From contig CANMQI010000003.1 of assembly GCA_947499955.1 (NCBI GenBank), positions 434,001 through 498,000 on the forward strand: a DNA stretch of 64,000 nt, written 5' to 3'. Position numbers and translations under genes: made by a program. The notes under the pieces are model-generated. The model saw only the letters and a program-made list of their open reading frames with translations. It did no database searches and had not been told where the DNA came from. The stretch is from an uncultured Granulosicoccus sp. (GTDB lineage Bacteria; Pseudomonadota; Gammaproteobacteria; Granulosicoccales; Granulosicoccaceae). This document shows, piece after piece, positions 1 to 8,121 of this stretch; position 1 is the stretch's first letter, and each line of letters begins with the position of its first letter.

Positions 1-102
1 GCTGGTGCGGGTTTCCTCGAAGCCCAGTTCCGGGTGAGCATGCAAGTCATGTCGCAGTTCGGTCAGGAGAGCAAGGTCGTTTTCAGGTGCCGAGTCGTTC
101 AT
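1..102 (-). CDS. M20-family amidohydrolase/peptidase, N-terminal fragment (cut by window edge)
   Basis: Only the first 34 codons are inside the window; the gene runs off the left edge. The translation contains LRHDLHAHPELGFEETRTS, the N-terminal signature of M20 metallo-amidohydrolases (hippurate hydrolase, N-acyl-amino-acid deacylase type), which are cytoplasmic and hydrolyse N-acyl amino acids. The start ATG is at 100-102 on the minus strand. It is divergent from the phosphoribosyltransferase at 186, with about 80 bases between them. The exact substrate cannot be read from this fragment. Confidence 0.75.
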   Translation of the reverse strand, partial: MNDSAPENDLALLTELRHDLHAHPELGFEETRTS

Positions 103-185
103 GCAGATTGAATTCATTTGACGTCAAAAGCTGAAGGGGCATTCTACTCTTGGTACAGTAACGCCGCTGAACAACTCAGGCCTTG

Positions 186-896
186 ATGACCATGCCGACC
201 CCAACCCGCCTTGCTGACGTCGATTTCTGGCAACAGATAGATCCTGAAGGCACCAATACTGCAGCCCCCGGGCAGGGTTTCGTGCACGGCTATCCGGCAA
301 CTCTTGCCGATGGTCGACAACTGTTGCTGCCGATTCGGGAACGTGACAATGGTCGGTTTGCGCTGGCCTCCCTGATCATCAACCAGGCAAGCTTTGATGT
401 GGTGGATGCCCTGGCAGACGACCTGGCCGAGAAACTGCGAGAACAGCGGCCGGACATCATCGTCGGTCTGCCGACACTGGGCCTGACTTTGGCTGAAGCG
501 ACTGCTCGCAAGCTGGGCCATTCGCGCTACCTGCCACTGGGCACTTCCCGCAAGTTCTGGTATGACGATGAACTGTCTGTTGCCATGACATCGATCACCA
601 GTCCGGGCAGTCAGAAACGACTGTACATCGACCCTCGCCTTGTGAGTTTGCTGAAGGACAGAAGAGTCTGTGTCATCGACGATGTCATCAGCACCGGCTC
701 ATCCATCATGGCCGCCCTGAGCCTGCTGGCTCGCCTCGATGTCATACCCGACTGCATGGGCTTTGCCATGTGCCAGTCCACCCTCTGGCAGGACGCCTTG
801 GCAAGCGCCTCCCCCGGCCTCGAGAACCGGGTTTTTTCAGCCTTTGACACACCGCGCCTCAAACCCTGTGCCGCGGGTGGTTGGTTGCCGGAGTAA
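186..896 (+). CDS. Phosphoribosyltransferase-family protein
   Basis: A 236-residue type I phosphoribosyltransferase-like protein. The PRPP loop is clear near residues 162-175 (VCVIDDVISTGSSI: hydrophobic strand, two acidic residues, then TGSS). An upstream strand with DIIVGLPTLGLTLA fits the core fold that positions the base. Members bind PRPP and transfer the phosphoribosyl group to a purine, pyrimidine or related base in the cytosol. Length is longer than apt/hpt (about 180) and the hood region is not diagnostic, so the acceptor base is unknown. An in-frame TTG lies at 183, but ATG at 186 is the more likely start. It is convergent with the aminotransferase remnant at 934-1485 and divergent from the M20 gene. 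Confidence 0.8.
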   Translation: MTMPTPTRLADVDFWQQIDPEGTNTAAPGQGFVHGYPATLADGRQLLLPIRERDNGRFALASLIINQASFDVVDALADDLAEKLREQRPDIIVGLPTLGLTLAEATARKLGHSRYLPLGTSRKFWYDDELSVAMTSITSPGSQKRLYIDPRLVSLLKDRRVCVIDDVISTGSSIMAALSLLARLDVIPDCMGFAMCQSTLWQDALASASPGLENRVFSAFDTPRLKPCAAGGWLPE

Positions 897-933
897 GATC
901 ACGCAGCAGGGCGGCAATCGCTCGTCAGCTTCC

Positions 934-1485
934 CTACTGGAACCTCTCCCGCAGCAACCCCGCCAGCGTTTGCAATCCACGCTGCATATCCGCCTCCGCT
1001 GCATGGCTGAAGTTCAGCCGCAGCGCCGGGTAGCGCATGGCCTTGTCGACGAAGAACGGCTCGCCCGGCATGAAGGCCACGTTGTTGCGAATGGCCTCGT
1101 CCAGCAATAGCGATGTGTCGATGTCGCCTGCCAGCCGCAACCAGAAGAACAGACCGCCCGGTGGCAGCTCCCAGCTTGCAAGGCCATCGAAGTGCTTGAG
1201 CAATTCATTCTGAAAGGCATCACGCTTGACCCGGTAGTGTGCTGCCAGCTCCTGCAGACGAGACGCCTCCGCCGCATCCTTCATCTGTTCCAGAATCAGC
1301 CATTGGCTGACACGACTGGTATGCAGGTCCGACGCCTGTTTCAGGTGCAGCAGCATGGGCATGAGATCGGGTGAGGCCACCATGAAACCGACCCGCAGCC
1401 CGGGAGCCAGACTCTTGGAGAACGACCCCTGATAGATCCAGGAAGCCTTTCGCAGGCTGGCGCAGACCGAGCGCTGACTTTCAGG
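934..1485 (-). pseudogene. 3' remnant of a PLP-dependent class I/II aminotransferase
   Basis: The reading frame encodes the C-terminal 180 or so residues of a fold-type I aminotransferase (2-aminoadipate/MocR-like type, normally 390-480 residues). It contains the PLP-lysine motif GSFSKSLAPGLRVG immediately before the first internal ATG (1383) and a normal C-terminal domain (ELPPGGLFFWL, FMPGEPFF, ALRLNFSHA). The residues before the lysine motif, including the Asn/Asp-Tyr pair that binds PLP, are missing. The frame is closed by an in-frame TGA at 1486-1488, inside the hairpin that follows the sugar-transport operon. The intact 5' half cannot lie between here and 1512. It is best read as a gene whose front was lost when the ABC operon was joined here. 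A 149-residue ORF from 1383 could still be translated but would lack the catalytic lysine. Confidence 0.75.
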
Positions 1486-1492
1486 TCAGCGC
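1471..1492 (-). terminator. Perfect hairpin after the carbohydrate ABC operon
   Basis: An 8-bp perfect stem GCGCTGAC/GTCAGCGC closes a 6-base loop 20 bases downstream of the ATPase stop codon. There is no T tract after it on the minus strand, so it may act as an mRNA 3'-end stabiliser or a weak/Rho-assisted terminator rather than a textbook intrinsic terminator. It also marks the junction with the truncated aminotransferase. Confidence 0.55.
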
Positions 1493-1511
1493 CCGATTGC
1501 AGACTGCTCAG

Positions 1512-2564
1512 CTAGCGGATAGCCTGCCCTTCGGCATCGAAGAAATGCGTCATGGCCACATCGAAGGATAATCCCACCGAGGCTCCCGGCCTGAGATCGG
1601 AGTCGCCATTGATTCTGACCGACACCTGCCCTGCGTTGCCACAACCGACAACGATGAAGGTATCAGCACCTAGGTACTCGACGACTTCAACCACACCATC
1701 GCAGTAGCCGGTTCCCGGCTCGACCACGCTGATGTGCTCAGGCCGGATACCCAACTGCGTGGCACCCTCACGTGGCGCCGGCATCATACCGGCAAGACCG
1801 CCGGCAATGACAAACTCGGTGCCACGGGTCTGGCACGGTACAACGTTCATCTTGGGACTACCGATGAACTGGGCCACGAACGTATCGTTGGGAAAATTGT
1901 AGAGCTCGCGCGGCGAGCCCACCTGCACGATGCGCCCCGCTTCCAGCACCACGATTCTGTCAGCCAGTGTCATGGCTTCCACCTGATCGTGGGTCACGTA
2001 GATCATGGTCGAGGCCAGTGAGGTGTGCAGCTTGGCAATTTCGTGCCGCATCTCCACCCGCAAGGCTGCATCCAGATTGGACAAGGGCTCATCGAACAGG
2101 AAGGCGGTCGGATCACGCACGATGGAACGTCCGATGGCCACGCGCTGACGCTGACCACCCGACAGATCCTTGGGACGACGCTCCAGATACTCATCCAGTC
2201 GCAGCACATCGGCCACCGCATTCACCTTCTGATCGATCTCTTCCTTGGGCAAGCCTGCTGTCTTCAGGGAAAAGCCCATGTTCTCGCGAACCGACATATG
2301 CGGATACAAGGCATAGGATTGAAACACCATTGACAGGCCACGCCGAGACGGCGGCTGATCGGTCACATCCTTGTCATCGATGAACATCTTGCCGCGCGAG
2401 ATATCCTCCAGACCACCGATCATGCGCAGCAGTGTGGATTTGCCGCAGCCTGACGGTCCGACGAAGACGATGAACTCACCGTCCCGTATCTCGAGGTCAA
2501 CCCCCTTGATGACCTGAACGGCCCCGTACCATTTCTCGACGGCACTCAGATTGATGGCACCCAT
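1512..2564 (-). CDS. Carbohydrate ABC importer ATPase (MalK/UgpC family)
   Basis: 350 residues, the usual size of MalK-type CUT1 ATPases. Visible motifs are Walker A GPSGCGKS (36-43), the Q-loop VFQSYALYPH (80-89), signature LSGGQ (134-138), Walker B FLFDEP (155-160), the H-loop VTHD, and a C-terminal TOBE region (about 240-350, GIRPEHI). It hydrolyses ATP at the inner face of the membrane to drive the permease pair encoded upstream. The ATG overlaps the TGA of the glycoside hydrolase gene (TGATG), so translation is coupled. It is the last gene of the operon and is followed by a hairpin. MalK ATPases can serve several permeases, so this protein does not reveal the substrate. Confidence 0.95.
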   Translation of the reverse strand: MGAINLSAVEKWYGAVQVIKGVDLEIRDGEFIVFVGPSGCGKSTLLRMIGGLEDISRGKMFIDDKDVTDQPPSRRGLSMVFQSYALYPHMSVRENMGFSLKTAGLPKEEIDQKVNAVADVLRLDEYLERRPKDLSGGQRQRVAIGRSIVRDPTAFLFDEPLSNLDAALRVEMRHEIAKLHTSLASTMIYVTHDQVEAMTLADRIVVLEAGRIVQVGSPRELYNFPNDTFVAQFIGSPKMNVVPCQTRGTEFVIAGGLAGMMPAPREGATQLGIRPEHISVVEPGTGYCDGVVEVVEYLGADTFIVVGCGNAGQVSVRINGDSDLRPGASVGLSFDVAMTHFFDAEGQAIR

Positions 2565-3838
2565 CAGCTTGCACTCCTGTCAGGGGACGCCCAGCCCAGC
2601 CATATCGCTGCCGTCCAGGTAAAAGTCTTGCCGCCAGCCGGGGAGCCGTCAGTCGGATCGAAATATTCGGAAAAGCCATGCGCCTGAATCAGCTCTGCCG
2701 TCAGCGCTCGCAGCGCTTCCCCTTCGGCATGTCCCATTTCATCCAGGCCCGTGCCAATGAGCATGTTCATCATGCCCCAGGTCGGCCCACGCCAATAGCG
2801 CTTGGCATCGAACTTCTCGTCAGCCGGATCGAACGATGGCACACCGTACTCGACCAGGCTCATGACACGGCGATAGCTCTCCAGCAGCTCGGCATTGTCG
2901 ATACCGGCATACCAGGCCAGGAATGAGGCATTGGACAATGAACCCGCCCATTCACCCGTGAGCACATCGCGAGAATCGTAGCCCTTGATGGCCGGGTTCC
3001 ACAGTGTCTCGGCCCCCGCTTCCAGCACCTTGATCTGTGCTTCGATGCCACTGACATCCCGACCCAGAGCCCGCCCCAGAACCGCCAGGTCGCGTTGCGC
3101 CCTCAGCAGGGTGAACGTCATCGTCGGGTCAGCCACTCTGAAGCGCGTGTTTTCAAGCATCGCCGCATCATCCCAACCGTACGAGCGACCCCGCTTGAGA
3201 ATCCAGATATAGCGGTCGTAGTCGTATGGCTTGGGCCGCATGGCACTATCCACGTGGCTCAGATCACGTCGGGTGTAGCTGCCCACATCGACCGGATCGA
3301 TCTGCGCCATGGCGCCATCCCAGTCGGGTGCATTGTCACGCCCAGTCTCCCAGGGGTGCGTGGTACAGACTGCCTGATTGTCCAGTCGCCACTTCATGAA
3401 CCAGTCATGCCAGCGCACCATGGCATCGAACAGGCCTTCCATGTGTTCACGCCCCGCTTCAGGGTCTAGCTCATGGATGATGCGTGCCATGGTTGCAGCA
3501 ACCGGTGGCTGGGTAATCCCCGATGAGGGGATCGGTCCCGTGCCCTGCCAGACATCCGGCCCTGGAAAGTAACGATCATCGTCGGTATGGAACAGGATAT
3601 GCGGCACCATGCCGTTCTCCCATTGACCGGAGAACAACGTTTCCAGCTCTTTCCAGCCTCGTGCCACATCGAACTGGGCAAATCCCATGGCGGCGAAGGC
3701 ACTGTCCCAGTTCCACTGATAAGGGTAGAGACCTTCCGTCGGTACGGTATAGCCTCCCTTGTCATTCAGGCGCATGACTTGCTCGGCCTGAACGTTCAGG
3801 TCCTTTACTGATTCGCTGTTTGTTGCGTTTGCGTTCAT
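2564..3838 (-). CDS. Cytosolic GH63/MGH1-like glycoside hydrolase
   Basis: A 424-residue (alpha/alpha)6-barrel-type protein. Near residues 37-52 it has YPYQWNWDSAF, the hallmark of MGH1-like GH63 enzymes such as glucosylglycerate and mannosylglycerate hydrolases. A WRGPTWGMMN segment and the C-terminal EYFDPTDGSPAGG...FTWTAA pattern are also typical. There is no signal peptide, so it should act on a glycoside after import. It lies inside the ABC operon, sharing TAATG with the permease before it and TGATG with the ATPase after it. The likely role, by inference, is inverting hydrolysis of a small alpha-glucoside or alpha-mannoside such as a glucosyl- or mannosyl-glycerate compatible solute. A trehalase-like or other oligosaccharide activity cannot be excluded. 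Confidence 0.8.
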   Translation of the reverse strand: MNANATNSESVKDLNVQAEQVMRLNDKGGYTVPTEGLYPYQWNWDSAFAAMGFAQFDVARGWKELETLFSGQWENGMVPHILFHTDDDRYFPGPDVWQGTGPIPSSGITQPPVAATMARIIHELDPEAGREHMEGLFDAMVRWHDWFMKWRLDNQAVCTTHPWETGRDNAPDWDGAMAQIDPVDVGSYTRRDLSHVDSAMRPKPYDYDRYIWILKRGRSYGWDDAAMLENTRFRVADPTMTFTLLRAQRDLAVLGRALGRDVSGIEAQIKVLEAGAETLWNPAIKGYDSRDVLTGEWAGSLSNASFLAWYAGIDNAELLESYRRVMSLVEYGVPSFDPADEKFDAKRYWRGPTWGMMNMLIGTGLDEMGHAEGEALRALTAELIQAHGFSEYFDPTDGSPAGGKTFTWTAAIWLGWASPDRSAS

Positions 3839-5052
3839 TATCCTTTCACCGATCCGGCTGTCAGGCCCTTGGTCATGAATCGCTCAAGACCCAGGAACAG
3901 GCACATAATTGGAATAGTTGCGATCACAGCGCCAGCCATCAGATGCTGACGCGGTATTTCAGAAGAGTTCAGCATGGCCACGCCCCGCGTCAGGGTGAAT
4001 TTGGACGGGTCATCCAGCAGCATGAAAGCGATCAGGAACTCGTTCCACGCAATCATGAAGACATACAGGGATACCGACACCAGTGCAGGTACCGACAATG
4101 GCAAGGTGATCTTCCAGATGACCTTCAGGCGTGACAGACCATCCATCAGCCCGGCCTCCTCCACTTCCACCGGCAAGCCCCGGAAGTAGCCTTGCAGCAT
4201 GTACAGTGCAACCGGAATGGTGGTAACCGGATACACCAGCACGATACCCAGAATGGTATTGCGCAGCCCTGCCATCGAGAAGGCAATGTAGATGGGCAAG
4301 ACCAGCACGATCATGGGCACCATGTAGATCAGCAATATCGAGCGCGAGAACACGGCCTGCCCCTTGAAGCGAAGACGTGCAACCGCATAGGCACCCGGCA
4401 CCGAGAACAGCAAGGTGATGAAGACCGTGAGTACCGAGACCCCGAAGCTGGTCAGCAGATAACTGCCGAAGTTGAAGTCGGCAAACAGCTCGAAATAGCT
4501 TCTGAACAGCGCCACACCCTGACTCAGGTCAATCGTGAAATCCAGCGGGTTCTGCAGCAGTTCCTGCTGCGACTTCAGGCTTGTCATCACCATGACGTAG
4601 AACGGGATGAGTACGATGGCGGTGAAGAACACATAGCCGAAGCCTGTCAGAAACCGGATGATGGCCTCCTCGAAGACATGCCGCGTGAGGAAGGTTGCTT
4701 CCACCTCGACCAGAATTTTCTGCAGGGCGACGATCGTGGCCAGCCCGACCAGCACACCCGACAGCAGACGCAGCATCGGTGAGACGTCGGCCGCCATGCT
4801 CAATGGGCTCAGCGGCGTGAACACCAGGCCTGCTCCGAGTAGAGTGCCCGCCAGATAGAGAACAACGGGTTTTTTCTGGACGACGCACATGACTGCCGCA
4901 ATCAGACCCAACAGCAGACAGCCATAGACCGCCGGCTTGAAGGCCAGACCTGTCGAGAACGACAGACAGATGGCTACCGAGACGGCAACGATAAAGACCC
5001 AGAAGATGCCGATGAGGCTGGAAATAACGGTACCTTGACGAAGAATATTCAC
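3838..5052 (-). CDS. MalG-type ABC permease with an N-terminal membrane extension
   Basis: 404 residues, against about 280 for ordinary CUT1 MalG-like permeases. Residues from about 125 form a standard inner-membrane permease: the region after FYVMVMTSLKS, the assembly segment EAGLMDGLSRLKVIWKITLP (EAA loop), and the ending LTAGSVKG are typical. The first 120 residues are extra and hold about four hydrophobic stretches (near 8-30, 40-57, 64-80, 93-110), probably added membrane helices. It starts with GTG at 5052, overlapping the stop of the MalF-like gene by 4 bp. It should pair with the other permease to form the translocation pore. The role of the extension is unknown. Confidence 0.9.
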   Translation of the reverse strand: MNILRQGTVISSLIGIFWVFIVAVSVAICLSFSTGLAFKPAVYGCLLLGLIAAVMCVVQKKPVVLYLAGTLLGAGLVFTPLSPLSMAADVSPMLRLLSGVLVGLATIVALQKILVEVEATFLTRHVFEEAIIRFLTGFGYVFFTAIVLIPFYVMVMTSLKSQQELLQNPLDFTIDLSQGVALFRSYFELFADFNFGSYLLTSFGVSVLTVFITLLFSVPGAYAVARLRFKGQAVFSRSILLIYMVPMIVLVLPIYIAFSMAGLRNTILGIVLVYPVTTIPVALYMLQGYFRGLPVEVEEAGLMDGLSRLKVIWKITLPLSVPALVSVSLYVFMIAWNEFLIAFMLLDDPSKFTLTRGVAMLNSSEIPRQHLMAGAVIATIPIMCLFLGLERFMTKGLTAGSVKG

Positions 5053-6284
5053 ATTCCTTCCTCCCTGGAAACGTAACGCAGGAACAACAGGCTGAAGATC
5101 AGCAGTACAACGAAGACCACGACAGCCACTGCAGCTCCGGCCCCTATGTTTGCAACCGCAAAGGCCTGCTCGTAGACATTGACCGTCAGGGTACGTGTTC
5201 CGGCATTACCCCCTGTGAGCAGGAAGATGTCGTCAAACTTGTTGAACGTCCAGATGAAGCGCAGCAGAAACAGAACGCTCAATATGCCCAGCAACTGTGG
5301 CACCGACAGATACCAGAACTTCTGGAACGGACTCGCGCCATCCATGTCAGCCGCCTCGTACATATCGGTATCGATCGACTGCATGCGAGCCAGAATGAAC
5401 AGAAACGACAGCGGAAAATAGCGCCAGATTTCGAAGACGGTGACCGAGACCAGCGCCAATGGCTGCTCCCCGAAGAAATTGATGGGTGCCGTGACCACCC
5501 CCATCTGCACCAGTAGTGCATTGATGGAACCGGAGAACGGATTCAGCAGCGTCACCCAGGTGAAGGCCACCGCGATGATGGGAGACACATAGGGAAACAG
5601 ATACAGTCCACGCAGGATGCCCTGCCCCTTGAACGACTTGTTCAGCAGCATCGCCGCGACCAGGCCGACAGTGAGCGCACCGATCGTCCCCACCACGGTA
5701 TAGAAGGTAGTTGCCCAGATGACACTCAGAAACTGGGAACTGTCGAATATGCGCTTGAAGTTGTCAGCGGTGAATTCGAAGTTCGTCAGAACGTTCTCGC
5801 CACTGCCCTTTATCGCAGGTTCAGTCGCCTCGGCAATATCCTCCAATTCCTCCGGGTCCCCGCCGTATGACATGGGAATGCTAAGACGCTCACTGAAGGC
5901 GGGCTCGAGATTGCCGAACTCACAGCTCAAAGTCTGGTCGTTCAGCTCACACTGCTCGGGCATTTCCAGCAAGGAGGCACCTTCAGGAATGGTGTCACTG
6001 AAGGAGACGCCCGTGAGGGGTCGCTCTTGCGATGAATTTCGCACGCGATACTCCACGCGCAGATCCTCGCCACTGCCCCTTACCGCTTCGCGCACGATGG
6101 GGGTGACGGGTCGCAGGTCGGACAGGCCTACGGGTTTTACGCTGATCCAGAATACCGCCAGCAGCGGTAGAATGATAACCAGACTGACAACAACAATGGT
6201 GGGTAGTAAAAGGCCCCAGGCCAGACGGGCTTCGCGCTTGGCGAGCTCCCCCGTACCGGTAGGCGGCGTGGCTATAGTCATCAT
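5049..6284 (-). CDS. MalF-type ABC permease with a DUF11-like periplasmic insert
   Basis: 411 residues; typical MalF-like CUT1 permeases are about 290-320. The first membrane helix is near residues 25-50. About 110 residues then precede the second helix, including LTGVSFSDTIPEGASLL, a cysteine pair around residues 111 and 119, and a GNLEPAFSERLSIPMSY strand pattern. This matches the shape of DUF11-type beta-sandwich repeats found in surface proteins (gain, D-T-I-P-G turn, then an L-x-P-G-x-S segment). The rest is a normal permease with the EAA loop EAADMDGASPFQKFWYLSVP. The insert should sit in the periplasm, next to where the binding protein docks. The start ATG (6284; a second ATG follows directly) has AGGGA upstream. 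Confidence 0.88.
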   Translation of the reverse strand: MMTIATPPTGTGELAKREARLAWGLLLPTIVVVSLVIILPLLAVFWISVKPVGLSDLRPVTPIVREAVRGSGEDLRVEYRVRNSSQERPLTGVSFSDTIPEGASLLEMPEQCELNDQTLSCEFGNLEPAFSERLSIPMSYGGDPEELEDIAEATEPAIKGSGENVLTNFEFTADNFKRIFDSSQFLSVIWATTFYTVVGTIGALTVGLVAAMLLNKSFKGQGILRGLYLFPYVSPIIAVAFTWVTLLNPFSGSINALLVQMGVVTAPINFFGEQPLALVSVTVFEIWRYFPLSFLFILARMQSIDTDMYEAADMDGASPFQKFWYLSVPQLLGILSVLFLLRFIWTFNKFDDIFLLTGGNAGTRTLTVNVYEQAFAVANIGAGAAVAVVVFVVLLIFSLLFLRYVSREEGM

Positions 6285-6302
6285 GGATTCCCTGTGTTTA
6301 GC

Positions 6303-6332
6303 GACTCACGGCGACGAATGTCGCCATGAGTC
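6303..6332 (-). repeat. Intercistronic hairpin between binding protein and permease genes
   Basis: A 13-bp stem with one mismatch (GACTCACGGCGAC with GTCGCCATGAGTC) and a 4-base loop lies between the binding-protein stop and the MalF-like start. Hairpins at this place commonly protect or attenuate the message so that the binding protein is made in excess over the membrane subunits. There is no T tract, so full termination is unlikely. Confidence 0.6.
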
Positions 6333-6353
6333 ATTCACCAGACGTGTGACGTG

Positions 6354-7715
6354 TCAGTTCACTTCAGACAGTTCGGCATTCATCGCGGCAACCGCTTCGG
6401 CCGCCGTGACCTCGCCATCGATGAACTGACGTACTACCCGGTTGACAATCTGACTGTTGATCATCTTCGATGCCAGCGAGAGCTGACCTTCTTCAACACC
6501 CCAGCGCTGAGCCACGTCCAGTCCACCGACGATCTCGTCGATGACTGCCTGCGGGTACAGATCACCCAATGGCGCCTTGCGGTCTACACCGACATCGAGC
6601 TTGGCCCAGCCGTCCTTGTAAGCCATCTTGTCGTCGGCATTACCGGTACGAACCGGGAATTTGCCTTCCGGAGCAATGGCCAGGGTATCCAGGTAGGCAT
6701 CGCTCATGGAGAAGGTGATGAACTCTTCGGCCACATCGGTATTTGCATCGGAGGTGATTCCGAAATAACGCACATCACCCCAGGCCGCACCCTCTGGATT
6801 GGAAGGCCCGGCGAAGGTAGTCACAACGCCTGTCTTCTCGGCCAGTTCACGCGTGGTCGGGTCATCGTTGATGGTGGGCGGTGAACTGTCACGCAAGCCG
6901 GCGAGCTCGTCGAGGATGAAGGGAGACCAGATGATCATGGCCGCCTGGCCTGCAGAATACAGCTCTCGGGACTCTTTCCACATGAGATCGCCCGGAGGCG
7001 ATGCCTGGGCGATGCTCTTGTAGAATTCCAGTACTTCAGTGGTCGGACCTTCCTCGAGCGGCTTGAAGCCATCCGGGCCAACCGGGGATACACCATTGGC
7101 CAGGAAGACATGTTCCAGCACCTGACTCATGAAGCTTTCGTCAACCTTGGTTGCGGCAACAAAACCGAACATCTCCGGTGGGTTGTGCAGAGCGGCCAGT
7201 GCATCGGTGACCGCCTTGTAGGTGGTAGGAGGCTCAAGACCTTTCTCTTCGAAAAGATCGGTACGGTAGATGATCATCTGTGTCCAGCCATCAACCGGTA
7301 CCGAGGCATAGCCGTCTTCGAAGACAGACATTCTCAGAGGACCGGGTGAAAAGGTATCCAGACCCAGGTCTTCGATCACCTCGGTAGCTGCATCGACATC
7401 GAGGATGCCGGCTTCTGACCAGGGCAATGCATACTGCAAGGGGTGATAGATGACATCCGGCAGATCATTGGCGGCAAAGGCTGCGGTCGCACGTTTGCCC
7501 AGATCACTTTCGGTGACGGGAATGACTTCAACGGTATGGCCTGACTGCTCCTTGAACTGATCGACCATGGCCTGTTGCTTGGCAAGACGATCCGGCTGTT
7601 CCTCAGTCGTCCACAAACGGATGGTGTCGGCCTGAGCGGCGCTGGCCAACATGGCCATGCTGAAGGCGGAAAGAGCGAACAGCCGGCCGGTGCGACCCGT
7701 CATTCTATTCTTCAT
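6354..7715 (-). CDS. Carbohydrate ABC importer periplasmic binding protein (family 1)
   Basis: About 453 residues with a signal peptide (KNRMTGR, hydrophobic FALSAFSMAMLASA, cleavage after AQA) followed by a MalE-like family 1 solute-binding fold (IRLWTTEEQPDRLAKQQAMVD, then DLPDVIYH and WTQMIIYRTDLF). The start at 7715 is chosen because a strong ribosome site (GGAGA) sits 6 bases before it; a longer frame to 7763 lacks support. It captures the sugar or glycoside in the periplasm and delivers it to the two unusual permeases. It is first in the operon, directly downstream of the LacI-type operators. Aromatic residues are plentiful, as expected for stacking on sugar rings. Substrate unknown. 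Confidence 0.93.
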   Translation of the reverse strand: MKNRMTGRTGRLFALSAFSMAMLASAAQADTIRLWTTEEQPDRLAKQQAMVDQFKEQSGHTVEVIPVTESDLGKRATAAFAANDLPDVIYHPLQYALPWSEAGILDVDAATEVIEDLGLDTFSPGPLRMSVFEDGYASVPVDGWTQMIIYRTDLFEEKGLEPPTTYKAVTDALAALHNPPEMFGFVAATKVDESFMSQVLEHVFLANGVSPVGPDGFKPLEEGPTTEVLEFYKSIAQASPPGDLMWKESRELYSAGQAAMIIWSPFILDELAGLRDSSPPTINDDPTTRELAEKTGVVTTFAGPSNPEGAAWGDVRYFGITSDANTDVAEEFITFSMSDAYLDTLAIAPEGKFPVRTGNADDKMAYKDGWAKLDVGVDRKAPLGDLYPQAVIDEIVGGLDVAQRWGVEEGQLSLASKMINSQIVNRVVRQFIDGEVTAAEAVAAMNAELSEVN

Positions 7716-7862
7716 GTATATCTCCTGATGGTTGGATACAGATGTGTTTCTTGCCCGCTGCAACTCGACGCATCAAACGCTCTTGGCGGCGTCACCGACG
7801 CGACTGGAATGGCAGCTGACCGGTATTGCAACATCTCGTCATATGACAAGTGCGGCCACTAT

Positions 7863-7878
7863 ATCGTAACGTTGCGAT
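7863..7878. promoter_or_regulatory. LacI-family operator-like palindrome, site 1
   Basis: atcgtaacgttgcgat is a 16-bp palindrome with one mismatched pair, centred on the CpG of AACGTT. LacI/GalR-family regulators bind even palindromes with a central CpG. It lies about 148 bases upstream of the binding-protein start. Confidence 0.65.
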
Positions 7879-7971
7879 TTTTATCAACTGTTTTATGATT
7901 TTATTTTATGCTATAAATATCAATCAGATATATTATTCGATGAACTTTCAATCATATTTTCGAATCCATTA

Positions 7972-7986
7972 ATGCAACGTTACGAT
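7972..7986. promoter_or_regulatory. LacI-family operator-like site 2
   Basis: The half aacgttacgat repeats, in inverted orientation, the left half of site 1 exactly. The other half (atgc) is degenerate. The centres of the two sites are 108 bp apart, about ten helical turns, a spacing that would allow a tetrameric or bridged LacI-type repressor to loop the AT-rich promoter between them. Confidence 0.6.
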
Positions 7987-8121
7987 TTATAATCACCTTG
8001 AAATAAATCCATTTGTGAACCCAGACATGGCAATCAGATTTTCGCCCCTGTCCTGCCAGCGATAGTAGACTTCGCTCGGGACTCGCAACCGCACGAGCAG
8101 ACAACTCCAGATTGAGCCAGA

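Larger units (their letters stand above)
7716..8121. other. Divergent AT-rich promoter region, binding protein / LacI regulator
   Basis: A 406-bp gap between the importer operon (minus) and the LacI-family gene (plus). The part from about 7860 to 7990 is strikingly AT-rich compared with the surrounding sequence and is flanked by two AACGTT-centred operator-like sites (see separate entries). Promoters for both directions must lie here, but I could not pick a single convincing -35/-10 pair. Confidence 0.6.
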
